Source: Radiobacillus deserti
GTDB lineage: Bacteria > Bacillota > Bacilli > Bacillales > Amphibacillaceae
DNA length: 64,000 bases
Direction of reading: 5' to 3'
Assembly (NCBI RefSeq): GCF_007301515.1
Contig: NZ_CP041666.1
Location: forward strand, 3,038,001 to 3,102,000
Shown here piece by piece: positions 1 through 7,808 of the stretch. The notes below the pieces were generated by a model that was given only the letters and a program-made list of their open reading frames with translations, had not been told where the DNA came from and did not search any database. Both the position numbers and the translations under genes were made by a program. Position 1 is the stretch's first letter, and every line of letters begins with the position of its first letter.

Positions 1-198
1 TTCGGTTTCGGCATCAACATGTTCAGTAATTTTCACTGTATAAGTCCCTAAACGTCCAATCAAGTTTTGCTGTAATTTTTGTTGCCCTACTTCTTTCCTA
101 ATCTAATTAGGGTATCTAAAAACTATTTAAACATTTATAAATGAATGTACTTATGGATTAAAATTCAGGTGTCATAAACCATTGCTTGTCAAAGAAAC

Positions 199-216
199 GC
201 ACCCTTTAGTTAAAGA
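199..216. repeat. Array junction box, leftmost copy
   Basis: The plus strand carries CGCACCCTTTAGTTAAAG, matching the right-hand box of the junction repeats seen further along (GCACCCGTTAGTTTAAG type). It lies 28 bases beyond the stop codon of the first acetyltransferase gene. The hairpin part is weak here. Function is inferred only from the other copies. Confidence 0.5.
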
Positions 217-243
217 CTTGAGTTCAAAATTAAGTATCTTCAT

Positions 244-783
244 TTATTTCAGCTCTCCATTTTTCAAATCTGAAACTAGCATTCCATATACGATGCTATC
301 TGTCCACTCACCCTTATTCCAGAAATCCTGTATGAAGTGAGCTTCCTTTCTCATCCCTATTCGCTCACACAACTTTTGTGATGCCATATTTCGTGCATCA
401 AGAGTGGCTTGAATCCTATGTATCCCAAATTCTTCTAATAATTTTCTAACTAAATATTTAACTGCTTCTGTTGCATATCCCTTACCTAAAGTTTCGGCAG
501 AAAAACTGTACCCAATTTCTACAGTATCCTTCATCCCTGTAAACCATACAGATAAATCACCAATAACGTTCGTATGACGCACCACTGCCAAACTTAAGCC
601 AGTTTCCTTAGTTAAGGTACGGTTGTTTAATTTTTTTTCAAATGATTCCTTCATACTTTCACTTGTCCATTTATCATGAAGTAGATACCTACATGTCTCA
701 TCGTTATTGTATATGTGAAACACATCTTGTAAGTCATTACTCTTAAAAGTCCTGATTAACAATCTTTGAGTGGTAAATTTCAA
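244..783 (-). CDS. GNAT family N-acetyltransferase (RimJ/RimL type)
   Basis: Predicted cytoplasmic acetyl-CoA-dependent N-acetyltransferase. The protein opens with FTTQRLLIRTF, the usual first strand of RimJ/RimL-like GNATs. It has the acetyl-CoA loop as LGKGYATEAVKYL and ends with the NMASQKLCERIGM helix followed by the F-x-Q-D-F-W-N-K-G segment. I chose the TTG at 783 (about 179 residues) because AGGAGAAG lies just upstream and the length fits the family. An ATG at 852 would add 23 residues with no resemblance to GNATs. The substrate is unknown; relatives modify ribosomal protein N-termini or drugs. It is the first minus-strand unit of the array, with a junction box just past its stop. Confidence 0.8.
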   Translation of the reverse strand: MKFTTQRLLIRTFKSNDLQDVFHIYNNDETCRYLLHDKWTSESMKESFEKKLNNRTLTKETGLSLAVVRHTNVIGDLSVWFTGMKDTVEIGYSFSAETLGKGYATEAVKYLVRKLLEEFGIHRIQATLDARNMASQKLCERIGMRKEAHFIQDFWNKGEWTDSIVYGMLVSDLKNGELK

Positions 784-954
784 GATAACTTCTCCTTTTT
801 GTAATTTGTATTTTAACCCCTTCTCTCCTTTACTAGTAGATACTTTCAGCAACTTACTAATACCTTTAACACTAGTTTAATGGCTTAATGAAAAGAAATT
901 GAAACTTCAAATGAATGTGTTAGTTAATTTCCTATCATTACCTCAAATCTAGTA

Positions 955-1000
955 TAAGAAAGGATCAAACTCTCCCACAAATGCACCCGTTACTTGAAGA
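955..1000. repeat. Array junction repeat
   Basis: The segment reads AAAGGATCAAACTCTCCCAC, then ATGCACCCGTTACTTGAAG. The first half matches the left part of the long repeats at 1701 and 11352 (AAGGATyGAA..TTCCACAAA). The second half is the right-hand box. The stop and last codons of the zinc-ribbon gene lie inside it. Confidence 0.6.
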
Positions 1001-1216
1001 TTCACCACAATGGTTCTTCTTTAATTTGATAAAGAAGGGAAGTATTGGAACGAAAATCAGACTTAGATACCCTAATGTAACTATCCGTTGTGTCACTGAT
1101 GATATATATTGTTTATGTTGGCAACTTGGACAATTTACTCCGTTTTTTGAAAATCCGAGTGACCATATTTCTTTCGCTTTCCACTTATAATAATTACAAT
1201 TTGTACATCTTGCCAT
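965..1216 (-). CDS. Small zinc-ribbon membrane protein (CxxC-20-CxxC type)
   Basis: A protein of about 83 residues with two CxxC knuckles, C-T-N-C and C-P-S-C, separated by 21 residues and with a Trp in between. One hydrophobic segment (LGYLSLIFVPILPFF) follows. This is the layout of the TIGR04104 family of membrane zinc-finger proteins, common in Bacillaceae and of unknown function. The ATG at 1216 has AGGAGATGATACT before it; the in-frame ATG at 1234 lacks a site. The last residues (NGCICGRV) are read from the junction repeat, so the natural C-terminus may have been replaced when the unit joined the array. Location is probably the membrane, with the ribbon in the cytoplasm. Confidence 0.6.
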   Translation of the reverse strand: MARCTNCNYYKWKAKEIWSLGFSKNGVNCPSCQHKQYISSVTQRIVTLGYLSLIFVPILPFFIKLKKNHCGESSSNGCICGRV

Positions 1217-1243
1217 AGTATCATCTCCTCTCATTTTTATTTA

Positions 1244-1270
1244 AACTAACCCGCCCGTTAACACAATAAG
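1244..1270. repeat. Array junction box
   Basis: CCGCCCGTTAACACAATAAG on the plus strand resembles the left box of the repeats (CTGCCCGTTAGTTGAATAAG). It sits between the zinc-ribbon gene and the next small membrane gene. No hairpin is obvious, so this looks like half a junction. Confidence 0.45.
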
Positions 1271-1282
1271 GTTTTTAAATAC

Positions 1283-1607
1283 TTACTCAAGAATAAAGAC
1301 TCCCGACACTATTGTCATCCAAAGTTCTTCTGGAAACTTATTTTCAAATACATCGATTTTATACTTCTTAAAATTCACTATTTTTCCTATAAATGGTGAT
1401 ACTAAGGTCCCCTGAAAAACAACTTTCTGATCAGAATCCGTTAATGCAACAAAATATTTATCTTGTAAAAAACCATATAAGAAATGCAGCAACTGAAACT
1501 AATAGCCATATAGTAACTTGCTTATCTTTTAAAAATTTAACTAATAAATACCCAAGACCAATAAGTAGTGCTACTATTCCCATCGGAACTAAGACATTTA
1601 ATAACAT
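1283..1607 (-). pseudogene. Small membrane protein gene with a homopolymer frameshift
   Basis: From the ATG at 1607 (GAGAGGG site) one frame encodes a 49-residue protein with two hydrophobic segments and stops at 1458. A second frame, with no good start of its own, runs on to 1283 and encodes a polar tail ending MTIVSGVFILE. Removing one T from the T6 run near 1466 fuses them into one protein of about 108 residues. The family is unknown. The break may be real inactivation or a sequencing indel. It occupies one slot of the minus-strand array. Confidence 0.5.
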
Positions 1608-1700
1608 GACATTCCCTCTCAATCTTTATAAGAGTAGTGTTAACAATTCAATCTAAACAGAATAGAGTAGCGTTTTAATGGTAACTTTTGTACGACATAA

Positions 1701-1862
1701 CTGCTCCAATAGTTAAAGAATGGATCGAACTTTTCCACAAACGTTACTTTTTCTTCTAAACTAAAAGATATTATAAACTTATTCTATTCAACTCTTCTTC
1801 CTCGTTCCTTCAACCAGAAAAGGCGAATCCCCTTGTTGAACATTAGCACCCGCTAGTTGAAT
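1701..1862. repeat. Long composite array junction repeat (copy 1)
   Basis: About 160 bases nearly matched by 11352-11514. It begins CTGCTCCAATAGTTAAAG, continues with TGGATCGAACTTTTCCACAA and a shared AT-rich stretch, then has CTCGTTCCTTCAACC, an imperfect hairpin (GGCGAATCC to ATTAGCACC) and the right box CGCTAGTTGAATAA. The TAG stop of the following gene is inside that box. Confidence 0.75.
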
Positions 1863-2602
1863 AACCTATCCACTTCAAAATACTTTGTTAGTGGAACTGT
1901 TCTACCTTTTTCATCCCATTTTTGATATTCCCTAAAAACTTGCTTTACATCATTATTAGCTTTAATTTCTACTAAATATTTTACTGTTAAGAAACTTCGC
2001 CAATAGTCAAACATAATACTTGTTAGACTGCCTAGATAGGACTTACTTCCAAATTCATCTAATGAATGATTTCCATACTCTCCTTTAAACATATCTACTA
2101 ATTCGGTCTCGACATCTGTAATTCCATTAAAATCAAATTCATCTAGTGTGTATTTTCTGGATAGATAGTCACACATACCTTCCTCAAACCAAATACTATC
2201 TTCTCTTGCATCGTCAAAGTCATCTAAGAACAAATCCAAATGATGTGTCAATTCGTGTGCAACGATTGTAAACAACTGTTCTTCAGATAATGTTGAATAA
2301 AATCTTTCAATATGATTATTCTTCCTTCCATCTAACTGTTTTAAGAACAAATTTCTCCAGGATAATAAGTCAGGAGAAATATATATAATATCCTTGTTGG
2401 TGTAGGCTGGAAGAGGAATATCAGAGAATACAGTGGTAGCTAATTCCTCACTTGTCCAAACAATTGCTTGTGGTGGTTCAATAAGTTCAAATTCTTTTTC
2501 TAAAAACTTTTGATATTTTTCTATTCTTATATTAAATCTTTCAATAATCCCTTGGTACTTTACATAATCTTTTTTACTTTCAAATGCGTATATATTCCTC
2601 AT
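1853..2602 (-). CDS. HExxH metallopeptidase-like protein
   Basis: A 249-residue protein with no signal peptide. At about residues 114-119 it has HELTHH, a zincin HExxH helix. About 25 residues later comes WFEEGMCDYLSR, which fits the third-ligand helix (WxxEG) of gluzincin-type peptidases. A zinc-dependent peptidase fold is therefore likely; no substrate can be inferred. The start ATG at 2602 is preceded by GAGAGAGATGCG. The last residues (LFN and the stop) are encoded by the junction box, so the 3' end coincides with the array boundary. It is a single-gene unit in the minus-strand array. Confidence 0.6.
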   Translation of the reverse strand: MRNIYAFESKKDYVKYQGIIERFNIRIEKYQKFLEKEFELIEPPQAIVWTSEELATTVFSDIPLPAYTNKDIIYISPDLLSWRNLFLKQLDGRKNNHIERFYSTLSEEQLFTIVAHELTHHLDLFLDDFDDAREDSIWFEEGMCDYLSRKYTLDEFDFNGITDVETELVDMFKGEYGNHSLDEFGSKSYLGSLTSIMFDYWRSFLTVKYLVEIKANNDVKQVFREYQKWDEKGRTVPLTKYFEVDRLFN

Positions 2603-2634
2603 CGCATCTCTCTCTTATTTCAAATTAATCAATC

Positions 2635-2775
2635 CCGCTTCGTTACTTTAAGTACAACTATTCACACATTAATTTTAACATAAAATTCCAAGTCGCTTTC
2701 ACAAAAAAAGGAACGCCGATTGACGTTCCTCTTGTTTAACTCTTGCTCCCATTAGTTTAAGTGTAATCACTCACA
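2635..2775. repeat. Junction repeat, GGAACG hairpin type, copy A
   Basis: This is one of three closely related copies (others at 7376 and 10932). The order is CGTTACTTTAAGTACAAC, the shared AT-rich TTTTAACATAAAATTCCAA, then the hairpin GGAACGCCGATTGACGTTCC, TCTTGTTTAACTC, and the right box CCCATTAGTTTAAGTG. The hairpin is identical in all three copies while the flanking spacer varies, so the structure looks conserved. Confidence 0.85.
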
Positions 2776-2778
2776 ATT

Positions 2779-3016
2779 TTATTTTATTATGGAATAAAAA
2801 CAAGTGTCAGTCAGCCTGCTACCGTCTGCGGATAAATCATCATTTCTTAAAGTGCCTTCAAATATAAACCCAAGTTTTTCTGGGATAGCACGACTTTTAA
2901 GATTTGTCGATTCACGCCTTATTTCAATTCTTCTAAATTTGATATTATTTAACCCAAAGTTTGCTAATTTCTCTACCGCTTCTGTCATATATCCATTACC
3001 GCTAAATTTTGTATGT
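2779..3016 (-). pseudogene. 3' fragment of a RimJ/RimL acetyltransferase
   Basis: This encodes only the last 78 or so residues of a GNAT, from TKFSGNGYMTEAVEKLANF to the C-terminus. It matches the full-length gene at 42207-42770 with about 5 differences in some 233 bases. Similarity stops abruptly at about 3016, exactly where the next junction hairpin (AAAATAGCGC) begins, so the 5' two thirds are missing. The remnant lacks the N-terminal half of the acetyl-CoA fold and cannot be active. The ATG at 3045 reads through the hairpin and is not a believable start. Confidence 0.8.
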
Positions 3017-3062
3017 AAAATAGCGCTAATCCTTTTTAAGATCAACGCCCTGATAGTTTAAG
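3017..3062. repeat. Array junction repeat, AGCGC hairpin type, left half missing
   Basis: AAAATAGCGCTAATCC, a short loop, AGATCAACGC, then the right box CTGATAGTTTAAG. The stem GCGCTAATC/GATCAACGC is imperfect. It is the same type as 4107-4184 and 4845-4921, but it lacks the left box found there. The truncated acetyltransferase abuts it directly. Confidence 0.75.
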
Positions 3063-3067
3063 AACAA

Positions 3068-4069
3068 TTATTCTTGATTATTAAGCCAATCAACTAATTT
3101 TGTAATTTTCTCTGCGTATTTCCTCATTTCCTTTATGGTTCCTATTACTTGTGTCGTACCTAACTTTCGTTCTTCTTCTGAACCTTCCATCCACAAGGAA
3201 CGCTTTAAATTACATTCTAGCCAACCTAATTTGCCTAAGAAGCCATTTTCTAGTACGGTAGGCCAATCCACCTGAGTTTCACCATATCTCTTTCTATATC
3301 CATTTATAAAAGCAAAAAATCTTTTTCTATCTGTATTTCCCGTCTCATCTTCCGACCAGTATAGGGCTGTTTCCATTAAATCGCTCATTGGATTTACATA
3401 ACCAGCGGACTCCCAATCGATTAAAACAGGATTATCTTTATTCCATAAGACATTTTTAGGGTCTAAATCCCTATGACTTATTACTAAATTTGCTGAAAGC
3501 AATCTATTTGCTTGGTTTGCTAATGAAGTCCACTCATAAAGTTTATCAACAATTTCAAACAGCAATACTACCCATTCAGCATTAATTTTTTGTCCCTTTT
3601 TAACGTAATACTGCCAGTCTATGAATTGTTCATTATTTTCTAAATCTTCTTTTATGTGAAGCTCCGAAAAATCTGTCTTATGAATTTCAGCTAATAAAGA
3701 ACCTATCTTTTCACTATGACTACAATTATTTAAAGCTGGTTTAAGATTTTTCCCCTCAACCCAATCGAAAACCATAAAGAAATGGTTGTCTATTTTTTGA
3801 ATAAAGTCACCATTAATTATACTTGCTGGGGCAGCTGGTACTTTCTTTGATACCAAATAAGAAATTTTCTCTGAATTAATATAATTGTTCATTGCATCTG
3901 GTCTTTTCATAATTTGAGGATTTAATTTTTTGATGGCATACTTTCCATTATCCGTTTTGACCGCATACATCTTATGCAAAAGACCACCTGATATTGGTAC
4001 TGGAACTCCAATTGTTTCTCCGAGTTCTGACTTGGCACATAATTTTTTAAGCAAACGAAAATCGTCCAT
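3068..4069 (-). CDS. Aminoglycoside phosphotransferase (APH)-like kinase
   Basis: A 333-residue cytoplasmic protein with the APH/choline-kinase fold. A nucleotide-binding N-lobe is followed by SHRDLDPKNVLW at about residues 198-209 (the HxDxxxxN catalytic loop) and VLIDWESAGYVNPMSDL (the metal-binding D-x-E/D segment). These motifs define small-molecule kinases that phosphorylate aminoglycosides, macrolides, homoserine or similar compounds; the substrate cannot be told. The start at 4069 has GAGGTAGTAAC before it. The stop lies six bases from the right box of the preceding repeat, so the gene fits tightly in its slot. A distant paralogue lies at 40910-41917. Confidence 0.75.
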   Translation of the reverse strand: MDDFRLLKKLCAKSELGETIGVPVPISGGLLHKMYAVKTDNGKYAIKKLNPQIMKRPDAMNNYINSEKISYLVSKKVPAAPASIINGDFIQKIDNHFFMVFDWVEGKNLKPALNNCSHSEKIGSLLAEIHKTDFSELHIKEDLENNEQFIDWQYYVKKGQKINAEWVVLLFEIVDKLYEWTSLANQANRLLSANLVISHRDLDPKNVLWNKDNPVLIDWESAGYVNPMSDLMETALYWSEDETGNTDRKRFFAFINGYRKRYGETQVDWPTVLENGFLGKLGWLECNLKRSLWMEGSEEERKLGTTQVIGTIKEMRKYAEKITKLVDWLNNQE

Positions 4070-4106
4070 GTTACTACCTCACCTTAATAATACCTTATTT
4101 AAATAT

Positions 4107-4184
4107 CCTGCCCTATAGTCAAATAAATTCAACAAAAATAGCGTTAATCCCTTCTAAGATCAACGCATCCGTTAGTTTAATAAG
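4107..4184. repeat. Array junction repeat, complete AGCG hairpin type
   Basis: One of the clearest full units: left box CCTGCCCTATAGTCAAATAA, TTCAACAAAAA, hairpin arms GCGTTAATC and GATCAACGC (one mismatch), then the right box CATCCGTTAGTTTAATAAG. Its two boxes are direct, not inverted, relatives of each other. Confidence 0.8.
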
Positions 4185-4424
4185 TCTTAATTGTAAAATT
4201 AGTATGTTATTATGTTTCATATATTATTCATTATGTTCGTGTTTCCTAAAGGTCTTAGTTCCATTGTTTATTAAAACTGCTTCTCTCGGCACTTGTGTTA
4301 ACTAAAGAATGAGATTGAGTTGGTAAAAAAAATTGATATTATGACAAAGGGACCCACTTTAACTAGTATGTATCTTGACTTGGATATCCCATCTCTGTTA
4401 TCGCATAACCATAAAAGCAAGCTT
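4185..4424. other. Intergenic stretch without a recognisable gene
   Basis: AT-rich DNA between a junction repeat and the next small gene. No open frame with a ribosome binding site was found on either strand. It could be the eroded remains of a unit. Confidence 0.5.
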
Positions 4425-4643
4425 TCATGACTTGGTTTTTCTCCATTTATGAAACAAAATTCCCACTAATACTCCTATTACCAACGGCACCAGTGCAATT
4501 TCTGCTTCAAATAGCCCTGTTCCTTCTTTCGATAAGTCTTTGTATTGAATGTCTAATAACTCTATATGAAATAAATGACCAATCCCATAGAGCACAATTG
4601 TTGTCAATAATGCCACAATCAACGTATAAAATTCATTCTTCAT
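4425..4643 (-). CDS. Small two-segment membrane protein, unknown function
   Basis: About 72 residues, starting at the ATG at 4643 behind a strong GGAGGTGAGAAT site. An upstream start at 4706 would ignore this site. There are two hydrophobic stretches, FYTLIVALLTTIVLYGIGHLF and ALVPLVIGVLVGILF, and a basic C-terminus (HKWRKTKS). No family is recognised. Such small integral membrane proteins recur in this array. Confidence 0.6.
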   Translation of the reverse strand: MKNEFYTLIVALLTTIVLYGIGHLFHIELLDIQYKDLSKEGTGLFEAEIALVPLVIGVLVGILFHKWRKTKS

Positions 4644-4844
4644 ATTCTCACCTCCTCTAACTTCCTTGTTTTTCCAAGTATATGTTACACTTTTTAAAAT
4701 GTACACAGATGCCCTATAAATGTTTATTGAGATTTAATAAAATCAGGAATAAACACTAAATGGAATAGCTCGTGTATTACTAAAAGTAAAAATTCTCCTT
4801 TTATTGACAAAGCTTCTTTAGATAGTTGGTCTTGCTGAACTCTT

Positions 4845-4921
4845 CTGCTCTTTAGTTGAATAAGTTCAACATAAATAGCGTCAATCCTGCTAAGATTAAC
4901 GCCACCAATAGTTGAATAATG
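4845..4921. repeat. Array junction repeat, complete AGCG hairpin type
   Basis: Left box CTGCTCTTTAGTTGAATAAG, then TTCAACATAAA, hairpin arms GCGTCAATC and GATTAACGC (one mismatch), then CACCAATAGTTGAATAATGG. The two boxes at its ends are nearly identical direct repeats. The 140 bases up to the next gene hold nothing recognisable. Confidence 0.8.
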
Positions 4922-5059
4922 GAAGATTACAACTTTTCATATCAAGATCTAATTAAAACATAATTATTTTACATACCAACTTAAAGCATTGGTGTACAAA
5001 ATTTTATCGGCTGCCTCTCATCGTATGACTTGAAGTGTATTCTTTCGCTGACGATTAAC

Positions 5060-5599
5060 CTAACGCCAATCATAAAAAAATGTATGAAATACCCCCACTA
5101 TTAGAAAAATATCATCTAAATAGTCTCCATTAACTAATTGTATTTCTATTTCTGAAGGCAAAGTCATATTCATTTGCTTCCATTTTGCAATAATCTGGTT
5201 CTCAATAGAAAATTCAGTCCAACCAAATCTTTCTTTTCTTGTAACTGTGTACGTTACCTCTCTGTAATTGAATTCTACTATTGGGCTGAAATGAAACTTA
5301 CGAACATCTTTTAAAATAATGGAATGTTCTATACTATTAACATCAAAATATGTAACATTGAATTGCCTTTTTCCAAAAAAGGAGGAACTTTCATTCGATT
5401 TGAACTTTATATTGTTGTTTACATCTACTATCTCATACGCCGTGAACCAATTTTTCAAAATTGACGTATCGAGTAACTGTGTGATCCAGTTTTTATAAAC
5501 TCTTCTTATTATCCCAATCCTCCTACTGCCCTGAAAAAGGTCAATCGGTTTCGTTGAATCTTTAAACTGAAACCCAGGAGAATATTTAAAATAATACAT
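5060..5599 (-). CDS. Tubby/LURP-like beta-rich protein, unknown function
   Basis: A 179-residue protein without signal peptide. It is rich in alternating hydrophobic strands (SRRIGIIRRVYKNW, YEIVDVNNNIKFKSN, YREVTYTVTRKERFG), which resembles the tubby C-terminal or LURP-one-type beta barrel of small Bacillus proteins such as YxjI. The last 20 residues (LDDIFLIVGVFHTFFYDWR) are hydrophobic and may insert in the membrane. The family call is tentative and no role is known. Another protein of this general look lies at 14092-14604. The start at 5599 has GAGGGCAAGAT upstream. Confidence 0.45.
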   Translation of the reverse strand: MYYFKYSPGFQFKDSTKPIDLFQGSRRIGIIRRVYKNWITQLLDTSILKNWFTAYEIVDVNNNIKFKSNESSSFFGKRQFNVTYFDVNSIEHSIILKDVRKFHFSPIVEFNYREVTYTVTRKERFGWTEFSIENQIIAKWKQMNMTLPSEIEIQLVNGDYLDDIFLIVGVFHTFFYDWR

Positions 5600-5681
5600 A
5601 TCTTGCCCTCCATTGATAATAGTTACTTATCTATACAATATGGAAGTTTCTCTCCATCATTGAACAGTCAATTAAAATTTT

Positions 5682-5752
5682 CCTGATTCTTAACTTGAAC
5701 AAGGTAAAAGGCGAATCCCCCTTGTTGAATATTAACACCCGTAAGTTTGATA
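5682..5752. repeat. Array junction repeat, GGCGAATCC type
   Basis: Left box CCTGATTCTTAACTTGAAC, then AAGGTAAAAGGCGAATCCC, TTGTTGAATATTAACACC and right box CCGTAAGTTTGATA. It is the same hairpin class as 1826-1862 and 11470-11514. The following 220 bases to the MFS gene contain no visible gene. Confidence 0.75.
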
Positions 5753-5975
5753 GTGAACCTAAAATAAAGGGTGCAATAATCAGTATTATTGAAGTAAGAT
5801 AAGTGTGTAATGTAGGTATTTCTCGGCAGTTGCTTTCTATTGTAATTTGTTTCTATAAATGTCTTCTATAATTGCCTACCTAAACTACCAAGTAATACAA
5901 AATAAATACTGTGCGTGATAGTTCTAATAACGTCCTCACTTCTTATCTCTCACCTACCTTTTCTATAAAAGCATC

Positions 5976-7229
5976 CTATACAATTTTATTACTTAGTGTG
6001 TCTTTTTCATTGTGGTCTTCTCGATAATAAAATGCTTTGTTTGGCTTCAATACTGAAAAGGAAAAGATTATAGATAAGGAAAGCATCACAAGTGCCAACG
6101 TGATAATTGTAAGCCGTAATGAAACTAAATCTGCTGCAAAACCTGTTACAAGAATAAATATCACTTGAGCAGCACTTTGTATCAACTGATAAATACTTGT
6201 AACTCTCCCCATAATTTCTACTGGAACATTGTTTTGGTAAAAAGTCATTATTCCTGAGTTTAAGAACACATTAAAGAAACCTAAGATTACAAACCCAACC
6301 ACGACTGATAGAAATGACCATGAAAATGCATAGATTACATAACCTATTGTCATCATGACAAGACCGATGACAATCATATATCTGAGCGAGAAAAATTTTG
6401 AAAAGATTGCAAGCAACATAGCACCTATAACAGAACCAATCCCAGTTATACTTATCAATAGACTATACTCCATCTCAGAAAGCCCAATGACTTGTTGCGT
6501 AAATACAACCTCTTGTGCATCCATTGCAAAGGTAAATAGCATAACTATAATAAATCCAAGATAGGTAACTGCTATGTATTTATTTAGGGACATAAACTTC
6601 TGAACTACTGAAAAATCCTGAACCACTTGGGAAAAAGTTAGTGTTGGAATTGTTTCTTTATTAATATGTTCTTTATCTGGTAGAAAAAATAATAAAATTG
6701 CTGAACACAGAAAGAACAATGCATTTAACCACAATGTTGCTTCAACAGAGGTCAATAAAATAAGAGAGCCACCGATTGCTGGTCCTATAATAAATGCCCC
6801 CGAACTTGTAAAGGAGCGAATAGAGTTAAATTGCTTTCTTTTTTCTTTAGGAACAAGTATAGCAACGTATGTCATTGATGATGGATGGAAGAATGCTTTT
6901 GCTACACTTAAGATAACCAAAATCCCATATATAACTGTTATATTCGGTGCCAGTGGGATTAAGCCGATAAAAGCAGCTCTTATTATGTAAGTTACAATCA
7001 TTACTTTCCTCTTACTACGGTAATCAATAAAACTACCAGTCCAGAACTTAGTAATAATGTTCGTTAGTGGTCCAACTATCCACAGTCCTGCAACAGCAGT
7101 TGCCGATGCGGTTATTTGATATACAATAATATTAATCGCAACTAAATAGATAAAGTCTCCGATACTAGATATTCCCATAGAAGATAGTAACAGCGTGGGG
7201 TCTTTCCAATCCTTTAAGTTTCTTATCAT
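5976..7229 (-). CDS. Major facilitator superfamily exporter (DHA3/macrolide-efflux-like)
   Basis: A 417-residue integral membrane protein with about 12 hydrophobic segments and the usual central cytoplasmic loop (PDKEHINKETI, about residues 200-210). The motif-A region after TM2 reads GSFIDYRSKRKVMI, close to the G-x-x-x-D-x-x-x-R-K/R pattern. The overall layout matches DHA3-type efflux pumps of the MefA/enterobactin-exporter group. Proton-driven export of a drug-like compound is the family role; the substrate is unknown. It stands alone, with no regulator beside it. The ATG at 7229 has AAGGAGTCCTATATG upstream. In the array it is one of the larger units. Confidence 0.8.
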   Translation of the reverse strand: MIRNLKDWKDPTLLLSSMGISSIGDFIYLVAINIIVYQITASATAVAGLWIVGPLTNIITKFWTGSFIDYRSKRKVMIVTYIIRAAFIGLIPLAPNITVIYGILVILSVAKAFFHPSSMTYVAILVPKEKRKQFNSIRSFTSSGAFIIGPAIGGSLILLTSVEATLWLNALFFLCSAILLFFLPDKEHINKETIPTLTFSQVVQDFSVVQKFMSLNKYIAVTYLGFIIVMLFTFAMDAQEVVFTQQVIGLSEMEYSLLISITGIGSVIGAMLLAIFSKFFSLRYMIVIGLVMMTIGYVIYAFSWSFLSVVVGFVILGFFNVFLNSGIMTFYQNNVPVEIMGRVTSIYQLIQSAAQVIFILVTGFAADLVSLRLTIITLALVMLSLSIIFSFSVLKPNKAFYYREDHNEKDTLSNKIV

Positions 7230-7375
7230 ATAGGACTCCTTATTATGTGTAACGATGCATACTAAGTTAACACAAATACTTTGTGTTTCAATACTAATAT
7301 AATGTTTAGTAAAATTTCATTGAAATACTGTTGTTATTAGACAATCTAATAGCGAACACCTTATTAAACTTTACT

Positions 7376-7510
7376 GCCCCGTTACTTTAAGTACAACTAT
7401 TCACACATTTATTTTAACATAAAATTCCAATACATCTTCTTGCTACAAAGAAAAAGGAACGCCGATTGACGTTCCTCTTGTTTAACTCTAACTCCCGGTA
7501 GTTTAAGTAC
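7376..7510. repeat. Junction repeat, GGAACG hairpin type, copy B
   Basis: CTGCCCCGTTACTTTAAG, the shared AT-rich spacer, the hairpin GGAACGCCGATTGACGTTCC, TCTTGTTTAACTC, then CCCGGTAGTTTAAGTAC. The hairpin is identical to copies A and C. A short open frame ends 7 bases after the right box. Confidence 0.85.
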
Positions 7511-7516
7511 AAAACT

Positions 7517-7636
7517 TCACATACTATAACCGTATAATTCATTTAAAAAGCCTATAATTGAAAGATATACCTTTTCTCCAAAGAAAAACATATTTTCTTC
7601 TTTAAAGACAAATAATGCAAGGAATCCAAGCTGCAT
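7517..7636 (-). CDS. Possible small hydrophobic protein or gene remnant
   Basis: A 39-residue open frame from the ATG at 7636 (MQLGFLALFVFKEENMFFFG and onward) directly abuts a junction repeat, as the other array genes do. It has one hydrophobic stretch and no clear ribosome binding site; the frame is open for about 15 more codons upstream. It could be the 3' end of a lost gene. Between it and the reductase gene (7637-7808) I see nothing. Confidence 0.3.
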   Translation of the reverse strand: MQLGFLALFVFKEENMFFFGEKVYLSIIGFLNELYGYSM

Positions 7637-7808
7637 TCCACCGAAAACATTATTCAAACAGAGGCTGGAATACGTGTAAATTCCACAAAGTACAGTTTAA
7701 ATAACAGCGTAACTTGGATCTTAAATTCGCACACTACTTATTTATGAAAGAGACATATAGTAAAAAATCTTTAAAGTAAACCTTCCGTTTAAATCCCGTT
7801 TTGTTATC

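Noticed and set aside
1..105. Open minus-strand frame (VGQQKLQQNLIGRLGTYTVK) running off the left edge
   Set aside because: It has no start codon with a binding site and no family I recognise; too short to call a gene, although it may be the start of one outside the window.
981..1190. 69-residue plus-strand frame
   Set aside because: It is the complement of the zinc-ribbon gene, without its own ribosome binding site.
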